Assembly (NCBI GenBank): GCA_021647245.1
Contig: JAKIVC010000003.1
Span: forward strand, 54,451-118,450
Direction of reading: 5' to 3'
Length of the DNA: 64,000 bases
Origin: Gammaproteobacteria bacterium
Lineage (GTDB): Bacteria > Pseudomonadota > Gammaproteobacteria > RBG-16-57-12
The translations under genes and the position numbers were made by a program. The first letter of the stretch is position 1. Every line of letters starts with the position of its first letter. Shown piece after piece: positions 38,401 through 46,954 of this stretch. Under the pieces are notes generated by a model, which was not told the DNA's origin, did no database searches, and saw only the letters and a list, made by a program, of their open reading frames with translations.

Positions 38401-38681
38401 ATAACATGACTGAGCCCCCCCAAAACAACCACACTCTCAATATCGGGATGCTTCACCAGCTCATCCGAAAGGGATTGCAGCTGGTTTTGCTGGCTCTCAA
38501 TTTCACCTAAGATCTCGCCAATACTCAAACTGACAATATTAGAAATAGAGATCGAATTTTCTCGTATCTCATCCAGCAAGCCAGCCGTCTGCTTATCCAA
38601 AATAAAATAAAAACCAACTGAAAGAATTGTTCCCAGGGTCAGCAACACACCAAGAATCAACTTACCACCAAGCTTCAGCAT
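35475..38681 (-). CDS. Membrane sensor with HAMP, PAS, GGDEF and EAL domains
   Basis: A 1068-residue c-di-GMP signalling protein. Layout: transmembrane helix 1 (about 5-27), extracytoplasmic sensor (30-285), helix 2 (290-312), HAMP (313-365), two PAS domains (about 375-490 and 515-640), GGDEF (about 650-810) and EAL (about 830-1060). The diguanylate cyclase motif is intact (RLGGDEFGVI) with an RxxD inhibitory site (RATD) five residues before it. In the EAL domain the first motif reads YELLLRM, while DDFG, YLKIDG and the C-terminal AEFVES are present, so phosphodiesterase activity is plausible. Which activity dominates cannot be told. No neighbour suggests a specific output. Confidence 0.92.
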   Translation of the reverse strand: MLKLGGKLILGVLLTLGTILSVGFYFILDKQTAGLLDEIRENSISISNIVSLSIGEILGEIESQQNQLQSLSDELVKHPDIESVVVLGGLSHVIASTTPQLTPFEPKGALSSRIAAVFETALPQDIFSEKEGFQRLYAVVGGHDGVVAVVMVSFASAKSSSSEEDVTQATRAHMAEILHHKKENKRFLNKLVTQVRDLPEVMTLEVYNEQIMLLQSYADQQLVDPVILSSSIKHVFNSGVAHESGGDDVGYYQRLEPVFFLGGDEVIGVVRLVKDMQPALDKVAELSHTMRLIVATVAIAIFFVLSWLMQRVIIRPIRLLSESAQLLSEGHFKKVKVPRSNDEVAQLGRSFNRMVDYLFDSQSKLINANEYNENILRTMGDALFVVGVDYRIEHVNDAALKLLNYPARDDVIGFPLSLVCSDTPDCKGEQLSFLMEDYDFNDQEKYLITRTGSFVPVLLSFSHIYGADGEVDGAVCVAKDITERKRTEQVLREAHVKLEARVKYRTEELFQEKERLQVTLRSIAEAVVTVDTLGQIAYFNPAAERVTGWSSFEVIGRDMEEVLPFFDEKGERMDSGLLKECIDQGYCGQLNVNHSMNLLNRRDEMVAIESTIAPMLDNYGNVTGIVVVFRDVSEERRLRKQLLHQANHDALTGLFNRLVFERKLEESLNLARNTGVEHAVLFLDLDQFKVVNDTCGHVAGDALLQQLTSLLREKMRATDMLARLGGDEFGVILNSCSLDHAKKIALALLGIVREFRFIWEDKTFEVGVSIGLVMLDENSESVASIMSAADIACYAAKDGGRNRYHLYEASDTELKQRHGEMQWVTLISKAIAEDRFVLHLQKIKALKEDGGSAHYELLLRMVDDNGALIPPGAFLPAAERYGLIASVDRWVIERGLSVLAKYLKKNPGEACVFAINLSGMSIGDDGFLDYIQEQIARHELPHHCICFEITETAAVANLARAREFIKALRASGCKFALDDFGCGVSSFSYLKNLPVDYLKIDGLFVRDMADDSIDYAMVEAINNIGQVMGLKTIAEFVESQAVLDCLVALEVDYAQGYYIGEPIPLEEI

Positions 38682-38874
38682 CGGCTATCCGGGATAATCA
38701 AAAGAAGAGAGAGAACTACACTACAGACAGGCATTAGTCAGTTAGTCGGACATTCAAGCCAATACTTAACAAGCAAAACCGTGAGATTTTTGCACACATT
38801 ATATCACCTACCAATACACCTTAAAAACAAGCTAAAATGGGCCAACTAAAATCTGCAAAACCTAAGGAAAACCC

Positions 38875-39156
38875 ATGATAGCCCTTCTTGTCAGCCTGCT
38901 TGCGGCCACAACCATCGCGCTGATTTGCAGCCTGTTTTGCCACTACTTCATCAAACCCTATTGGCCCGCGAATATTGCAAGCGTGACATATACCCTACTC
39001 ATCTTTCACGGCCTCGCCTATGCCGAAGCGGGTTACATGGATCCTTACTGGGTAATTTCATCTCTTATCGTCGCAGGTGTCGCACTACCCACATCAATAT
39101 TAGCCGGAACCTATTTGCGGAGAAAAATAGAAAAAAAAGCGAACCAGGGTAAATAG
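38875..39156 (+). CDS. Small membrane protein of unknown function
   Basis: A 93-residue protein with three likely transmembrane helices (about 2-24, 35-52 and 60-80) and a short lysine-rich C-terminal tail (RRKIEKKANQGK), probably cytoplasmic. AAGGAA seven bases before the ATG supports translation. It stands alone between two minus-strand genes. I do not recognise the family. Confidence 0.65.
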   Translation: MIALLVSLLAATTIALICSLFCHYFIKPYWPANIASVTYTLLIFHGLAYAEAGYMDPYWVISSLIVAGVALPTSILAGTYLRRKIEKKANQGK

Positions 39157-39162
39157 TGTTCG

Positions 39163-39642
39163 TTATGGTGACGATAACCGGCTTTTAACCGACGCCCTGA
39201 TCTTCTCATAAACCAGATCCACGCTCGGCCCCATCATATGATAGGCATTCCTGCTCATATCACGCCCTTCAACAGCCACATAACGAAGTAACGAATCGTG
39301 CTGTTTTTTCACCCGTCTGATATCACTCAATTTTATCCATACCCGTGGCTTGTAGTATTTTTCCGACGCATCCCACTGAGTAAAAATAATCCGCTGATCA
39401 GTCATCACCAGCACCCCTTCATAAACGGGAACAGTAAACGGCTTACCATCCATGTAGGTTCCCGCATAAAGATAACAAGGTGCGTAGTGTTCAAGCTGTT
39501 CACCCGGCGCTATGGTGCGTGAAAATTCATCATCAAAACCCGGCGCGCCCACCGGGCCTAAAGATGTACAACCCGACAAGATCAACAGTAGAACAAGCAA
39601 TAGCCCTGCGGGTGAAAAAAATCTAAACAAGTCAACTGGCAT
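39163..39642 (-). CDS. Predicted lipoprotein of unknown function
   Basis: A protein of about 159 residues with a lipoprotein signal (LLLVLLLILSGC, lipobox LSGC). The mature part has a PH-like look: YEGVLVMTDQRIIFTQWDASEKYYK followed by VWIKLSDIRRVKKQ, reminiscent of bacterial PH/GRAM folds, but this is a weak inference. Start set at the ATG 39642, which has GGGAG and GAGG upstream; the longer frame to 39669 adds residues that do not fit the signal peptide. It lies downstream of sppA in the same direction, 45 bp away. Confidence 0.65.
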   Translation of the reverse strand: MPVDLFRFFSPAGLLLVLLLILSGCTSLGPVGAPGFDDEFSRTIAPGEQLEHYAPCYLYAGTYMDGKPFTVPVYEGVLVMTDQRIIFTQWDASEKYYKPRVWIKLSDIRRVKKQHDSLLRYVAVEGRDMSRNAYHMMGPSVDLVYEKIRASVKSRLSSP

Positions 39643-39713
39643 CAGCCTCAACTCCCAGGCAAAGGTCACACCCTAATCAAGTCATGATCCGAAAATCAGG
39701 GTTTTAAAGCCAA

Positions 39714-40772
39714 TCACTCAAGCGAGAGGCCTAACTGATTCGATAAACCGTTGGCCATCGTCATTCCAATACGGTCAGCGAACTGTTGGAAGTAGTCGGG
39801 GCGTGGTGTGAAATCGACAATTCGTTCAACACCAATCACCTCGCGTGCGACATAACTGCTACTCCCTAAACCATCGACTAAACCCAGCTCCACGGCTTGC
39901 TCACCACTCCAGACAAGCCCTGTGAAAATCTTATCGGAGTCTGCAAGTCGGTCACCTCGGCCATTTTTAACCGCATCGATAAATTGCTGATGGATGTTAC
40001 CCAGCATCCCTTTCACATGGTCCACCTCATCGGTTTTCAAGGGAGAGAAAGGGTCCAAAAACCCTTTACTGCTTCCGGCGGTTAAAAGGCGACGCTCCAC
40101 ACCCAGCTTATCCATCGCGCCGGTAAAACCAAAGCCATTCATCACGACACCAATCGAACCGACCATACTCGCCTTATCGGCATAAATCTCATCGGCTGCC
40201 GCTGCGATGTAATAACCACCGGAAGCGCAGACATCCACCACCACCGCATAGAGCGGAATTGCCGGATACAGTGCACGCAAGCGCTTGATTTCATCATAAA
40301 TGTAACCCGACTGCACTGGGCTGCCACCAGGACTGTTGATACGCAAGATAATACCCGCCGTATTTGTATCCTTAAAGGCCGCTCTCAAACCACCGACAAC
40401 CGTATCCGCACTTGCGGGGGTATCGGCTGCAATCACACCTGAAATTTCGATCAGTGCGGTATGCTCCCCCCCCAGCTTAATGTCAGCCCCGCCCCAGTCT
40501 CGCGGGATATAAAACAGGATAAAGAAGATATAGGCGAACACCATAAACTTAAAAAAGATACCCCAACGGCGGGTACGCCGCTGTTCGTTGACTGCAGAAA
40601 AGGCCAGTCGATTCAGCAGGTCACGCTGCCACGCAGCCTCATCAACCTCCTGCTCTTTTTTTGCTGTTGAAGCATCGGTTTCATTACGAGAAGCGTGTAC
40701 CGGCTCACCCTCAGTCCACACATCTTTTGTTACACCACCCTCTGGTGTTTGATTTTTCTTCTCATCACTCAT
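39714..40772 (-). CDS. sppA: Signal peptide peptidase SppA, S49 family
   Basis: A 352-residue membrane-anchored S49 serine peptidase, of the short (SppA 36K-type) form. An N-terminal cytoplasmic stretch is followed by a transmembrane helix (WGIFFKFMVFAYIFFILFYI, about 68-87). Catalytic serine in CASGGYYIAAAAD and probable catalytic lysine in AGSSKGFLDPFSP. It degrades signal peptides left in the membrane after secretion. Its start shares one base with the end of the HAD gene, in the conserved rluC-HAD-sppA order. Confidence 0.92.
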   Translation of the reverse strand: MSDEKKNQTPEGGVTKDVWTEGEPVHASRNETDASTAKKEQEVDEAAWQRDLLNRLAFSAVNEQRRTRRWGIFFKFMVFAYIFFILFYIPRDWGGADIKLGGEHTALIEISGVIAADTPASADTVVGGLRAAFKDTNTAGIILRINSPGGSPVQSGYIYDEIKRLRALYPAIPLYAVVVDVCASGGYYIAAAADEIYADKASMVGSIGVVMNGFGFTGAMDKLGVERRLLTAGSSKGFLDPFSPLKTDEVDHVKGMLGNIHQQFIDAVKNGRGDRLADSDKIFTGLVWSGEQAVELGLVDGLGSSSYVAREVIGVERIVDFTPRPDYFQQFADRIGMTMANGLSNQLGLSLE

Positions 40773-41434
40773 TATTTTTCACCCGGCAACCAGTCATGTA
40801 ATTCGCGAATATCATCGAGGCAGCCCAAGGCACCACAATCCAAAAGTCGCTTCTTCTCGTGTACGCCATAGCTGACCGCCAGTGCATCCACACCTGCGTT
40901 TTTCGCCATCAGCATGTCGTACTCACTATCACCCACCATCAGTGTCTCATTTGATGTCACACCCACAAACGCCATAATCTCCTCCATCATCAGAGGATGG
41001 GGCTTGGAAAAACACTCATCAGCACAGCGTGTGACATGAAAGTAATGGCGCAGATTACACTCATCCAACACCCGATCCAACCCTTTGCGGCTCTTTCCTG
41101 TGGCAACGGCCAACCAGTACGCCTGTTTATTCAACGTTTCAAGCAAACGACCCACACCTTCAAACATCGGCATCGGTGTCTCATCCGCGAATAAAAAATG
41201 ATGTCGATACGCATCGATCAACTGAATCGATTGCGCTTCATCAATCCCATCGAAAAGTGCAGAGAGCGCCTCTTGGAGCCCCAGACCAATAATATCTTTA
41301 ATCTGTTCACGACTACGAAACGGCATGACAACATCAGCAATAGCCGCCTGCATGGCATTGACGATTTTCGCCTCTGAGTCCATCAAAGTGCCATCCCAGT
41401 CAAACACAATCAGCGCATAGGATTTAGAGGTCAT
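40772..41434 (-). CDS. HAD-family hydrolase (phosphoglycolate phosphatase-like)
   Basis: A 220-residue HAD phosphatase. Motif I is FDWDGTLMDSE, motif II VATGKS, motif III lysine in CFSKPHPLM, motif IV VGDSEYDM. A helical cap lies between motifs I and II. It is the YfdG/Gph-like protein that regularly follows rluC; the natural substrate is uncertain. It abuts rluC and overlaps sppA by one base. Confidence 0.88.
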   Translation of the reverse strand: MTSKSYALIVFDWDGTLMDSEAKIVNAMQAAIADVVMPFRSREQIKDIIGLGLQEALSALFDGIDEAQSIQLIDAYRHHFLFADETPMPMFEGVGRLLETLNKQAYWLAVATGKSRKGLDRVLDECNLRHYFHVTRCADECFSKPHPLMMEEIMAFVGVTSNETLMVGDSEYDMLMAKNAGVDALAVSYGVHEKKRLLDCGALGCLDDIRELHDWLPGEK

Positions 41435-42367
41435 TCAGCTCATACCCTCTAAAACAGCTTTTAATTCATCACTTAAGGGGGCCTGAACCGCCAATGTCAC
41501 CTCAGCCACCGGGTGAATAAAACGCAACTCTTGCGCGTGCAAAAAGAGGCGCTTAAGTCCACGCCCCTGCATTTTTTCATTGAATTGTTGGTCACCATAT
41601 TTTTCATCCCCGGCAATGGGCTTTTTGATATGCTGAGCATGCACCCGGATTTGATGGGTACGACCCGTGCCAAGATCAATCTGCACAAAGGTGGCATCAC
41701 TATAGTGCTTCATGGGGTGAAATGTTGTTAGCGCCGTCTTCCCCTCCGGGTGCACACGCACTAGGCGCTCCCCTGACTTCAGGGTGTTTTTTTGCAGCCG
41801 CGCATCGACTCGCCGCGCCTCACCATGCCAACCACCCCGCACCAGCGCACAGTAGATTTTACTAATAGCACCCTCCCGTAGCAGGGCGTGAAGAGCGCGC
41901 AGCATGCTGCGTTTTTTGGCGATCATCAGGCAACCCGAGGTATCCCGATCCAGGCGATGAACCAATTCAAGAAAGTGGGCATCAGGACGGAGCTGCCTAA
42001 AACCTTCGATGACTCCCACGCTGATACCACTACCACCGTGCACAGCCAAACCTGAGGGCTTGTTAATAACAATCAACTGCTCATCCTCATACAGAATCGC
42101 TGCCTCCAAACAAGCTAAAAAAGCCTGGGGCGCACGAATCACCTCCCCCGCCTCTGCCATACGCACCGGTGGAATACGGACAATATCGCCAATTTGCAGG
42201 CGATAGGTCGGCTTAATTCGCTTTTTATTTACACGCACCTCTCCCTTGCGCAAAATGCGATAAATACGGCTTTTGGGAACGCCTTTGAGCCTAGAGAGTA
42301 AAAAGTTATCGATACGCTGCCCTTCATGGCCTTCATCGATAGTCGCTTGCTGTACAGATCTGCTCAT
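41435..42367 (-). CDS. rluC: 23S rRNA pseudouridine synthase C
   Basis: RluC makes pseudouridines 955, 2504 and 2580 of 23S rRNA (E. coli numbering). The 310-residue protein has an N-terminal S4 RNA-binding domain (QRIDNFLLSRLKGVPKSRIYRIL, quoted in part) and a synthase domain with the catalytic aspartate in HRLDRDTSGCLMIAKK. GTGRTHQIRVHAQ is also intact. It is divergent from rne across a 588-bp gap, as in many Gammaproteobacteria. Confidence 0.94.
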   Translation of the reverse strand: MSRSVQQATIDEGHEGQRIDNFLLSRLKGVPKSRIYRILRKGEVRVNKKRIKPTYRLQIGDIVRIPPVRMAEAGEVIRAPQAFLACLEAAILYEDEQLIVINKPSGLAVHGGSGISVGVIEGFRQLRPDAHFLELVHRLDRDTSGCLMIAKKRSMLRALHALLREGAISKIYCALVRGGWHGEARRVDARLQKNTLKSGERLVRVHPEGKTALTTFHPMKHYSDATFVQIDLGTGRTHQIRVHAQHIKKPIAGDEKYGDQQFNEKMQGRGLKRLFLHAQELRFIHPVAEVTLAVQAPLSDELKAVLEGMS

Positions 42368-42955
42368 AGATACGATTATTCACTCAATTAAAATGGAGAG
42401 TTCAGCAAAGAATTAAAAAAATGCTGTGTTTCTGGAGAAGAGCCATTATAATCCCAAACGTAATAAAAGTTTTACAGTTTATGTGACGGCCGTTGTGAGT
42501 GGTGAATAACCACCTTGTCACACAGGGAAATTGACAAAATATTTTTTCGAGATCTGTATTTAGAAAGGCTCTGAATGAGCCTGATTGGGTTTAGGCTAAG
42601 TAAAAACTGTTCTCAATATATTTCGAATGACGCAGTAACAGTTAATCTGTTTGTGTGACTTTCGAGATAAATGAGGGCAGTTTAAGCCAGCGTAAAGCAA
42701 TCATGATTTGTTCACAGCTTCCTTAAGCAGGTCTCTTTATATGAACTGAAGCCCTCCCCGATAAAAGTGGTGAACTTCAATTGAATAGCTCTTCTGCGCT
42801 TCGATGATTTAGACGGAGCCTGGGTTTAATACCCACTTAAAAGTATACAGCTGACAGCTGGCCTCCCCCTTAAGCGGTGATGACGCCAGCCAGCCAACAA
42901 AAAAGATACTTCAGTTCTGCCGATGCGAAGCGTGGTAGAGCGCATGAGAGACATA
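42368..42955 (+). promoter_or_regulatory. rluC-rne intergenic region with long rne 5' leader
   Basis: A 588-bp gap with no coding frame. A candidate rne promoter has a perfect -35 TTGACA (42531-42536), 18-bp spacer and a weak -10 TGTATT (42555-42560), giving a leader near 390 nt. A 6-bp hairpin (GCTGGC 42857-42862 with GCCAGC 42885-42890) lies about 65 bp before the start. In E. coli a long structured rne leader mediates autoregulation by RNase E; the same is likely here but is inferred from length and position only. Confidence 0.4.
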
Positions 42956-45718
42956 ATGAGAAGAATGTTGTTTAACGCAACTCAACCTGAAGAGTTGCGC
43001 GTGGCCCTTGTAGATGGCCAAAAACTCTACGACCTTGATATTGAAACCAGCAGCCGCGAGCAGAAAAAATCCAATATATATAAAGGCACTATTACCCGTA
43101 TCGAGCCAAGCCTCGAAGCGGCTTTCGTTGATTATGGATCAGAGCGTCACGGATTTTTGCCACTCAAGGAGATCTCACGCAGCTACTTTGTAGAAGGTGC
43201 CAACACCAGTGGCCGCGTTAGTATCAAAGAGGTCCTCAAAGAGGGGCAGGAAGTTGTTGTTCAAGTGGATAAAGAAGAGCGCGGCAACAAAGGCGCAGCG
43301 CTCACTACTTTCATAAGCCTGGCAGGCCGCTACCTGGTTCTGATGCCCAACAACCCTCGTGCAGGCGGTGTCTCACGCCGAATCACTGGCGAGGATCGCA
43401 ATGAAATACGCGATGCGCTCAATGCACTCGAGCTACCCGACGGCATGGGCATGATCGTCCGCACCGCAGGTGTTGGCAAGTCCCACGAAGAGCTACAGTG
43501 GGACCTCGACTACCTGCTACAGCTCTGGACCGCAGTTGATGAGGCCGCAGTTCAACGTAAAGCGCCCTTCCTGATCTATCAGGAGAGCAATATTGTTATT
43601 CGCGCTATCCGTGACTATTTCCGTCAGGATATCAGCGAAATCCTGATCGACTCCGAGGCCATTTACAACCAAGCAAGAGAGTTCATGCAACTGGTTATGC
43701 CGCACAACCTGAACAAGGTAAAACACTACCAGGATCCTACCCCGCTCTTTACACGCTACCAAATTGAGACCCAGATCGAGACGGCCTTTCAACGTGAAGT
43801 GAGGCTACCATCAGGCGGTGCGATTGTTATCGATCACACGGAGGCACTGATCTCTATCGATATTAACTCCGCACGTGCCACCAAAGGCAGCGACATCGAG
43901 GAGACCGCACGTAATACCAACCTTGAAGCCGCCGATGAGATTGCCCGCCAACTGCGATTGCGTGACCTTGGCGGACTGGTGGTTATCGACTTTATCGATA
44001 TGAGCAGCTCGCGCAATCAGCGTGACGTTGAAAGCCGCATCAAAGATGCCCTGAAGATGGACCGTGCCCGGGTACAGGTCGGGCGCATTTCGCGCTTTGG
44101 CCTGTTGGAGATGTCACGCCAGCGGCTGCGCCCATCACTGGGTGAATCAAGCCAGGCACTCTGCCCTCGCTGTGACGGCACAGGCCACGTGAGCAATGTT
44201 GAATCTCTCGCCCTTTCAGTACTCCGTATTATCGAAGAAGAGGCGATGAAAGAGAACACCGGCAAAATTGTTGCTCAACTCCCGGTAGAAGTTGCCACTT
44301 TTCTGCTCAACGAAAAACGTACCGTCATCCATGATGTGGAAGCGCGTCAAAAGATCTCGGTTGTACTGATCCCGAACCGCCACATGGAAACCCCGCGTTA
44401 CGAAATTGAACGCATCAGAGAAGATGAGGTTGGCTCGCAACCCAACCCACAACAAAGCAGCTACCAGATGGCCACTAAAGTGGAGCCTGAAGTAGCCGCA
44501 CAACCTACCCGAGTCAAAGCCAAAACTGAAGAGGCCGCAGTAAAAAGTGTGGTGCCCGCAACACCCGCACCACCACAAGCACAACCCATGCAGCCCGTGC
44601 AACCCGCCAAACCCAGCCTGATCAAACGCCTCTGGGCCAGCCTGTTTGGTACCGAAGAGGAAGAAGAGAAAAAGCCGGCAGCGCCACAGCGCAATGGTAA
44701 TCGCAACCCGCGCAACCGCAACCCGCGCAACGGAAACAACCAAAACCGTGGCCGCAATCGAGGACGCGAGCAAGGTAATGATGCACGCCGCCGCAACCCT
44801 CGTGGTGAACGAAACCAAGAGGGCGGACAGCGTAACAACACCGCTCAGCAGGCCACAAACCAAGTAGCAGAGCATACCCATGACGATGAAAATGCTGAGA
44901 GCGGTGAAAACAGTCGCCCGAAAAGTGAGCGTCGTAATCGTAATCGTAACCGTAATCGCAGCCGTAACCGTAACCGCAATGAGCCTCAGAACAGTGATCA
45001 GCCACAAACTGAAAACGCTGTACCGTCACCACAAAGTTCAGAGAGCCAAGCACAATCACCCGTAGATAACGCGCCACGTATGCGCCGTCCACGCCGTGAT
45101 AGCAACCCGGACGCAACAAGAGCATTACTTAGCAGCAGTGAAGTGAGCAAAACCGAGCAGCCAAAAGCAGCCGAGGATCGCGTAGTCGCAACACCGGCTA
45201 GTGTCGATACACCCGAGACGACCAGTAGCACGACCACCCTCGAGCAAAAGACAGTGCAACAGTCTGCGCCTGCGGAAGCTAAGCCGACTCCTGTGGAAGC
45301 TAAGCCGACTCCTGCGGAAACTAAACCGACTCCTGTGGAAACTAAGCCTGCGCCTGTGGAAACCAAGCCTGCAGCTCCTGTGGCAGTTAAGAGTGAGGAT
45401 AAAGCACCTCTTCCCACCCAAGAAAAGGAAAAAACCAGCACTGAAAAACCACAGAAGCCCAAGTTCATAAAGCCTGATCCAGCGCCGCTTTCACCCAGTA
45501 CTGCGGCTAAGCGCGCAGCAGAAAAAGCACAGCAAGCCCAAGAGAGTAGTCAGGCTAAAAAACCGCTAACCAGTGAAAAGCCTGCCACTGAAAAAACTGT
45601 CAATAGTGCTGTGGATTCGCAAACTAACCACAAAACCGAAACAGCAACACCCGCGCCAGCCGCTACCCAGCAACCAGAAGCTGAAGCAACCAAAAAGGGT
45701 GATGACAACCCGGTGTAA
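42956..45718 (+). CDS. rne: Ribonuclease E
   Basis: RNase E is the main endonuclease of mRNA decay and RNA processing, and scaffold of the degradosome. The start is the ATG at 42956 ([15 protein letters not shown]), matching the family and preceded by GAGAG; an earlier ATG at 42923 adds 11 residues. The catalytic half is complete: S1 domain (about 30-110), metal-binding aspartates in [12 protein letters not shown] and VVIDFIDM, zinc-link CPRCDGTGH near residue 405. The C-terminal half is long and disordered, with RNR/RGR arginine-rich clusters (about 585-680) and a 21-bp-period proline repeat (45275-45382). Conserved degradosome-binding peptides were not identified by eye. Confidence 0.96.
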   Translation: MRRMLFNATQPEELRVALVDGQKLYDLDIETSSREQKKSNIYKGTITRIEPSLEAAFVDYGSERHGFLPLKEISRSYFVEGANTSGRVSIKEVLKEGQEVVVQVDKEERGNKGAALTTFISLAGRYLVLMPNNPRAGGVSRRITGEDRNEIRDALNALELPDGMGMIVRTAGVGKSHEELQWDLDYLLQLWTAVDEAAVQRKAPFLIYQESNIVIRAIRDYFRQDISEILIDSEAIYNQAREFMQLVMPHNLNKVKHYQDPTPLFTRYQIETQIETAFQREVRLPSGGAIVIDHTEALISIDINSARATKGSDIEETARNTNLEAADEIARQLRLRDLGGLVVIDFIDMSSSRNQRDVESRIKDALKMDRARVQVGRISRFGLLEMSRQRLRPSLGESSQALCPRCDGTGHVSNVESLALSVLRIIEEEAMKENTGKIVAQLPVEVATFLLNEKRTVIHDVEARQKISVVLIPNRHMETPRYEIERIREDEVGSQPNPQQSSYQMATKVEPEVAAQPTRVKAKTEEAAVKSVVPATPAPPQAQPMQPVQPAKPSLIKRLWASLFGTEEEEEKKPAAPQRNGNRNPRNRNPRNGNNQNRGRNRGREQGNDARRRNPRGERNQEGGQRNNTAQQATNQVAEHTHDDENAESGENSRPKSERRNRNRNRNRSRNRNRNEPQNSDQPQTENAVPSPQSSESQAQSPVDNAPRMRRPRRDSNPDATRALLSSSEVSKTEQPKAAEDRVVATPASVDTPETTSSTTTLEQKTVQQSAPAEAKPTPVEAKPTPAETKPTPVETKPAPVETKPAAPVAVKSEDKAPLPTQEKEKTSTEKPQKPKFIKPDPAPLSPSTAAKRAAEKAQQAQESSQAKKPLTSEKPATEKTVNSAVDSQTNHKTETATPAPAATQQPEAEATKKGDDNPV
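45275..45382 (+). repeat. 21-bp tandem repeats in rne C-terminal region
   Basis: Five in-frame units encoding [28 protein letters not shown] and ETKPAAPV (the last has one extra codon). The DNA units are nearly identical (gaagctaagccgactcctgtg type), so copy number may vary among strains. The repeat forms a Pro/Lys/Glu linker in the disordered half of RNase E. Confidence 0.85.
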
Positions 45719-45733
45719 TGGTAAAGGCCTTGA

Positions 45734-45794
45734 TAACGCCCTCACCTGCGGATGGAGACGCAACGCACATTTCTATTCGAGGATGAGGGTAACC
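45734..45794 (+). mobile_element. Miniature relic of the MITE family (51 bp)
   Basis: A short element at 45739-45789 whose right end, TTTCTATTCGAGGATGAGGG, matches the right end of the full MITE copies at about 18 of 20-21 positions and whose left end begins CCCTCA and is more diverged. It is flanked by TAACG and TAACC (4 of 5), the same kind of TA-initial 5-bp duplication seen at the full copies. The internal 100 bp are missing. It lies just after the rne stop. Confidence 0.45.
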
Positions 45795-45796
45795 GT

Positions 45797-45824
45797 ATCA
45801 TGCCCGCCGATTGGCGGAGATGAT
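45797..45824 (+). terminator. Hairpin downstream of rne
   Basis: Nested stem ATCAT-gc-CCGCC-GATT-GGCGG-ag-ATGAT about 80 bp after the rne stop. There is no T-run after it, so it may be a processing or transcript-end stabilising structure rather than a classical intrinsic terminator. Confidence 0.4.
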
Positions 45825-45950
45825 GCTTCATATAACTATTCAGCGTGTTTAGATTTGCCTAAATTCGAGAATTTTTCGCACACAAAAAGCGAGCATATAA
45901 TAAATATGTGACCGATTGAGTACGCAAATAACAAAGCGTCGAGGTGAAAA

Positions 45951-46547
45951 ATGAATACGCTGAGTCGTTACAACAGCCTTTTAATACTTGCTGCCGTCCT
46001 ATTATTGAGTGCTTGTAGCGACTCACAACAGGGCACCGCCTCCTCACTCCCCACTTTTGAAGGCATCAATTGCAGCACGCTCCCCCACTGGAGCAAGCCA
46101 ATCAAGAGCATTCAACTCAACCTGAAACATATATTCTGTGGTGAGATCAACCGCAAAGGACGTGTTGTCGGCTTCCATGCCATGCCTAATGGCCACCCAC
46201 CCAGCAGCTACCGCGATGCCGAGCTGGCAGACCAACCCAACCGGCAAGGCATCTACACCCTGCGTAACATTCAACTGATATTTAAAGAGCAACACCGCAA
46301 GGGCTTTTCATCGATGTTTCCCAGCCACTGTAGTGCGGAGCAGATAAAACACTCTATTGTCTACTCTATCCATCAACAGCAAGGTAAGTGCACTTCGCCC
46401 AGCTGGGCCAGTTGTGGCCCAAGCAACCCAGGTGTGAGCGACTCTAAATTTTGCACGGGCCTCGATGGCCGCAGTTATCTAATAGCCTCGGCCCGACTCC
46501 GAGATAATCCACAACGCATCAATACTGCCTTTCCAATCTATCAATAG
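45951..46547 (+). CDS. EndoU-like nuclease-fold lipoprotein
   Basis: A 198-residue protein with a lipoprotein signal (LILAAVLLLSAC, lipobox LSAC, Cys22) and a mature part that matches the bacterial EndoU ribonuclease pattern: NLKHIFCGEINRKG (His60), VVGFHAMPNG (His76), GIYTLRNIQL, then RKGFSSMFPSHCSAEQIKHSI (Lys118 and the S-x-FP motif). These are the positions of the two catalytic histidines and lysine in EndoU enzymes. Six further cysteines (41, 63, 127, 147, 155, 168) would allow three disulfides, fitting an oxidising compartment. GAGGTG precedes the ATG. Bacterial EndoU domains are best known as toxin tips in contact-dependent systems; a stand-alone lipoprotein is unusual. The next gene, 13 bp on, may be its partner. 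Confidence 0.65.
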   Translation: MNTLSRYNSLLILAAVLLLSACSDSQQGTASSLPTFEGINCSTLPHWSKPIKSIQLNLKHIFCGEINRKGRVVGFHAMPNGHPPSSYRDAELADQPNRQGIYTLRNIQLIFKEQHRKGFSSMFPSHCSAEQIKHSIVYSIHQQQGKCTSPSWASCGPSNPGVSDSKFCTGLDGRSYLIASARLRDNPQRINTAFPIYQ

Positions 46548-46560
46548 AAGGCTCACCACA

Positions 46561-46863
46561 ATGCCATCACACCCTTGGCCAGACTTTGATGGTCACAATC
46601 CGATTCACCAACGGCTGCATGCCTTTTTATGTATGGATGTGCAGTGCGCCCCTAGCCAGTTAGCCTCACTACGACAGGCCATCGAGCGCCAACAAGGGTG
46701 CAGTTCCGGCAATCTTTACCACTATAGCTGTGATCAACAAGGCATTCACATCGAATCCCTGTATGATGAGGATGAGCTAGCGCCTACAACGATTCCCTAT
46801 CCATTGGCGCAACATGCACTCGGCTTTTGGCAGCAGCAGTGCAACCAAAAAGAGAGCGTGTAG
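46561..46863 (+). CDS. Small acidic protein next to the EndoU-like gene
   Basis: A 100-residue protein with no signal peptide or membrane segment, so presumably cytoplasmic. It is acidic, with an acidic patch YDEDEL near residues 67-72, and contains five cysteines. AGAAGG lies upstream of the ATG, and the gene is only 13 bp after the EndoU-like gene, so they are probably co-transcribed. I do not recognise the family. Size, charge and position would suit an inhibitor or immunity protein, but that is inference only. Confidence 0.55.
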   Translation: MPSHPWPDFDGHNPIHQRLHAFLCMDVQCAPSQLASLRQAIERQQGCSSGNLYHYSCDQQGIHIESLYDEDELAPTTIPYPLAQHALGFWQQQCNQKESV

Positions 46864-46954
46864 CCCGACAAGAGACGACTATACTTGCTAAGACAGCTCT
46901 GGATATGGGCTGATTGGACCTAATTTAGAGAAATTAACCGCCAGAGAGGACACC

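Noticed and set aside
44216..45125. Long open frames antisense to rne (up to 263 residues)
   Set aside because: They lie opposite the repetitive, arginine- and proline-rich half of RNase E, whose codon pattern keeps the reverse frames open. Low-complexity products and no start signals.
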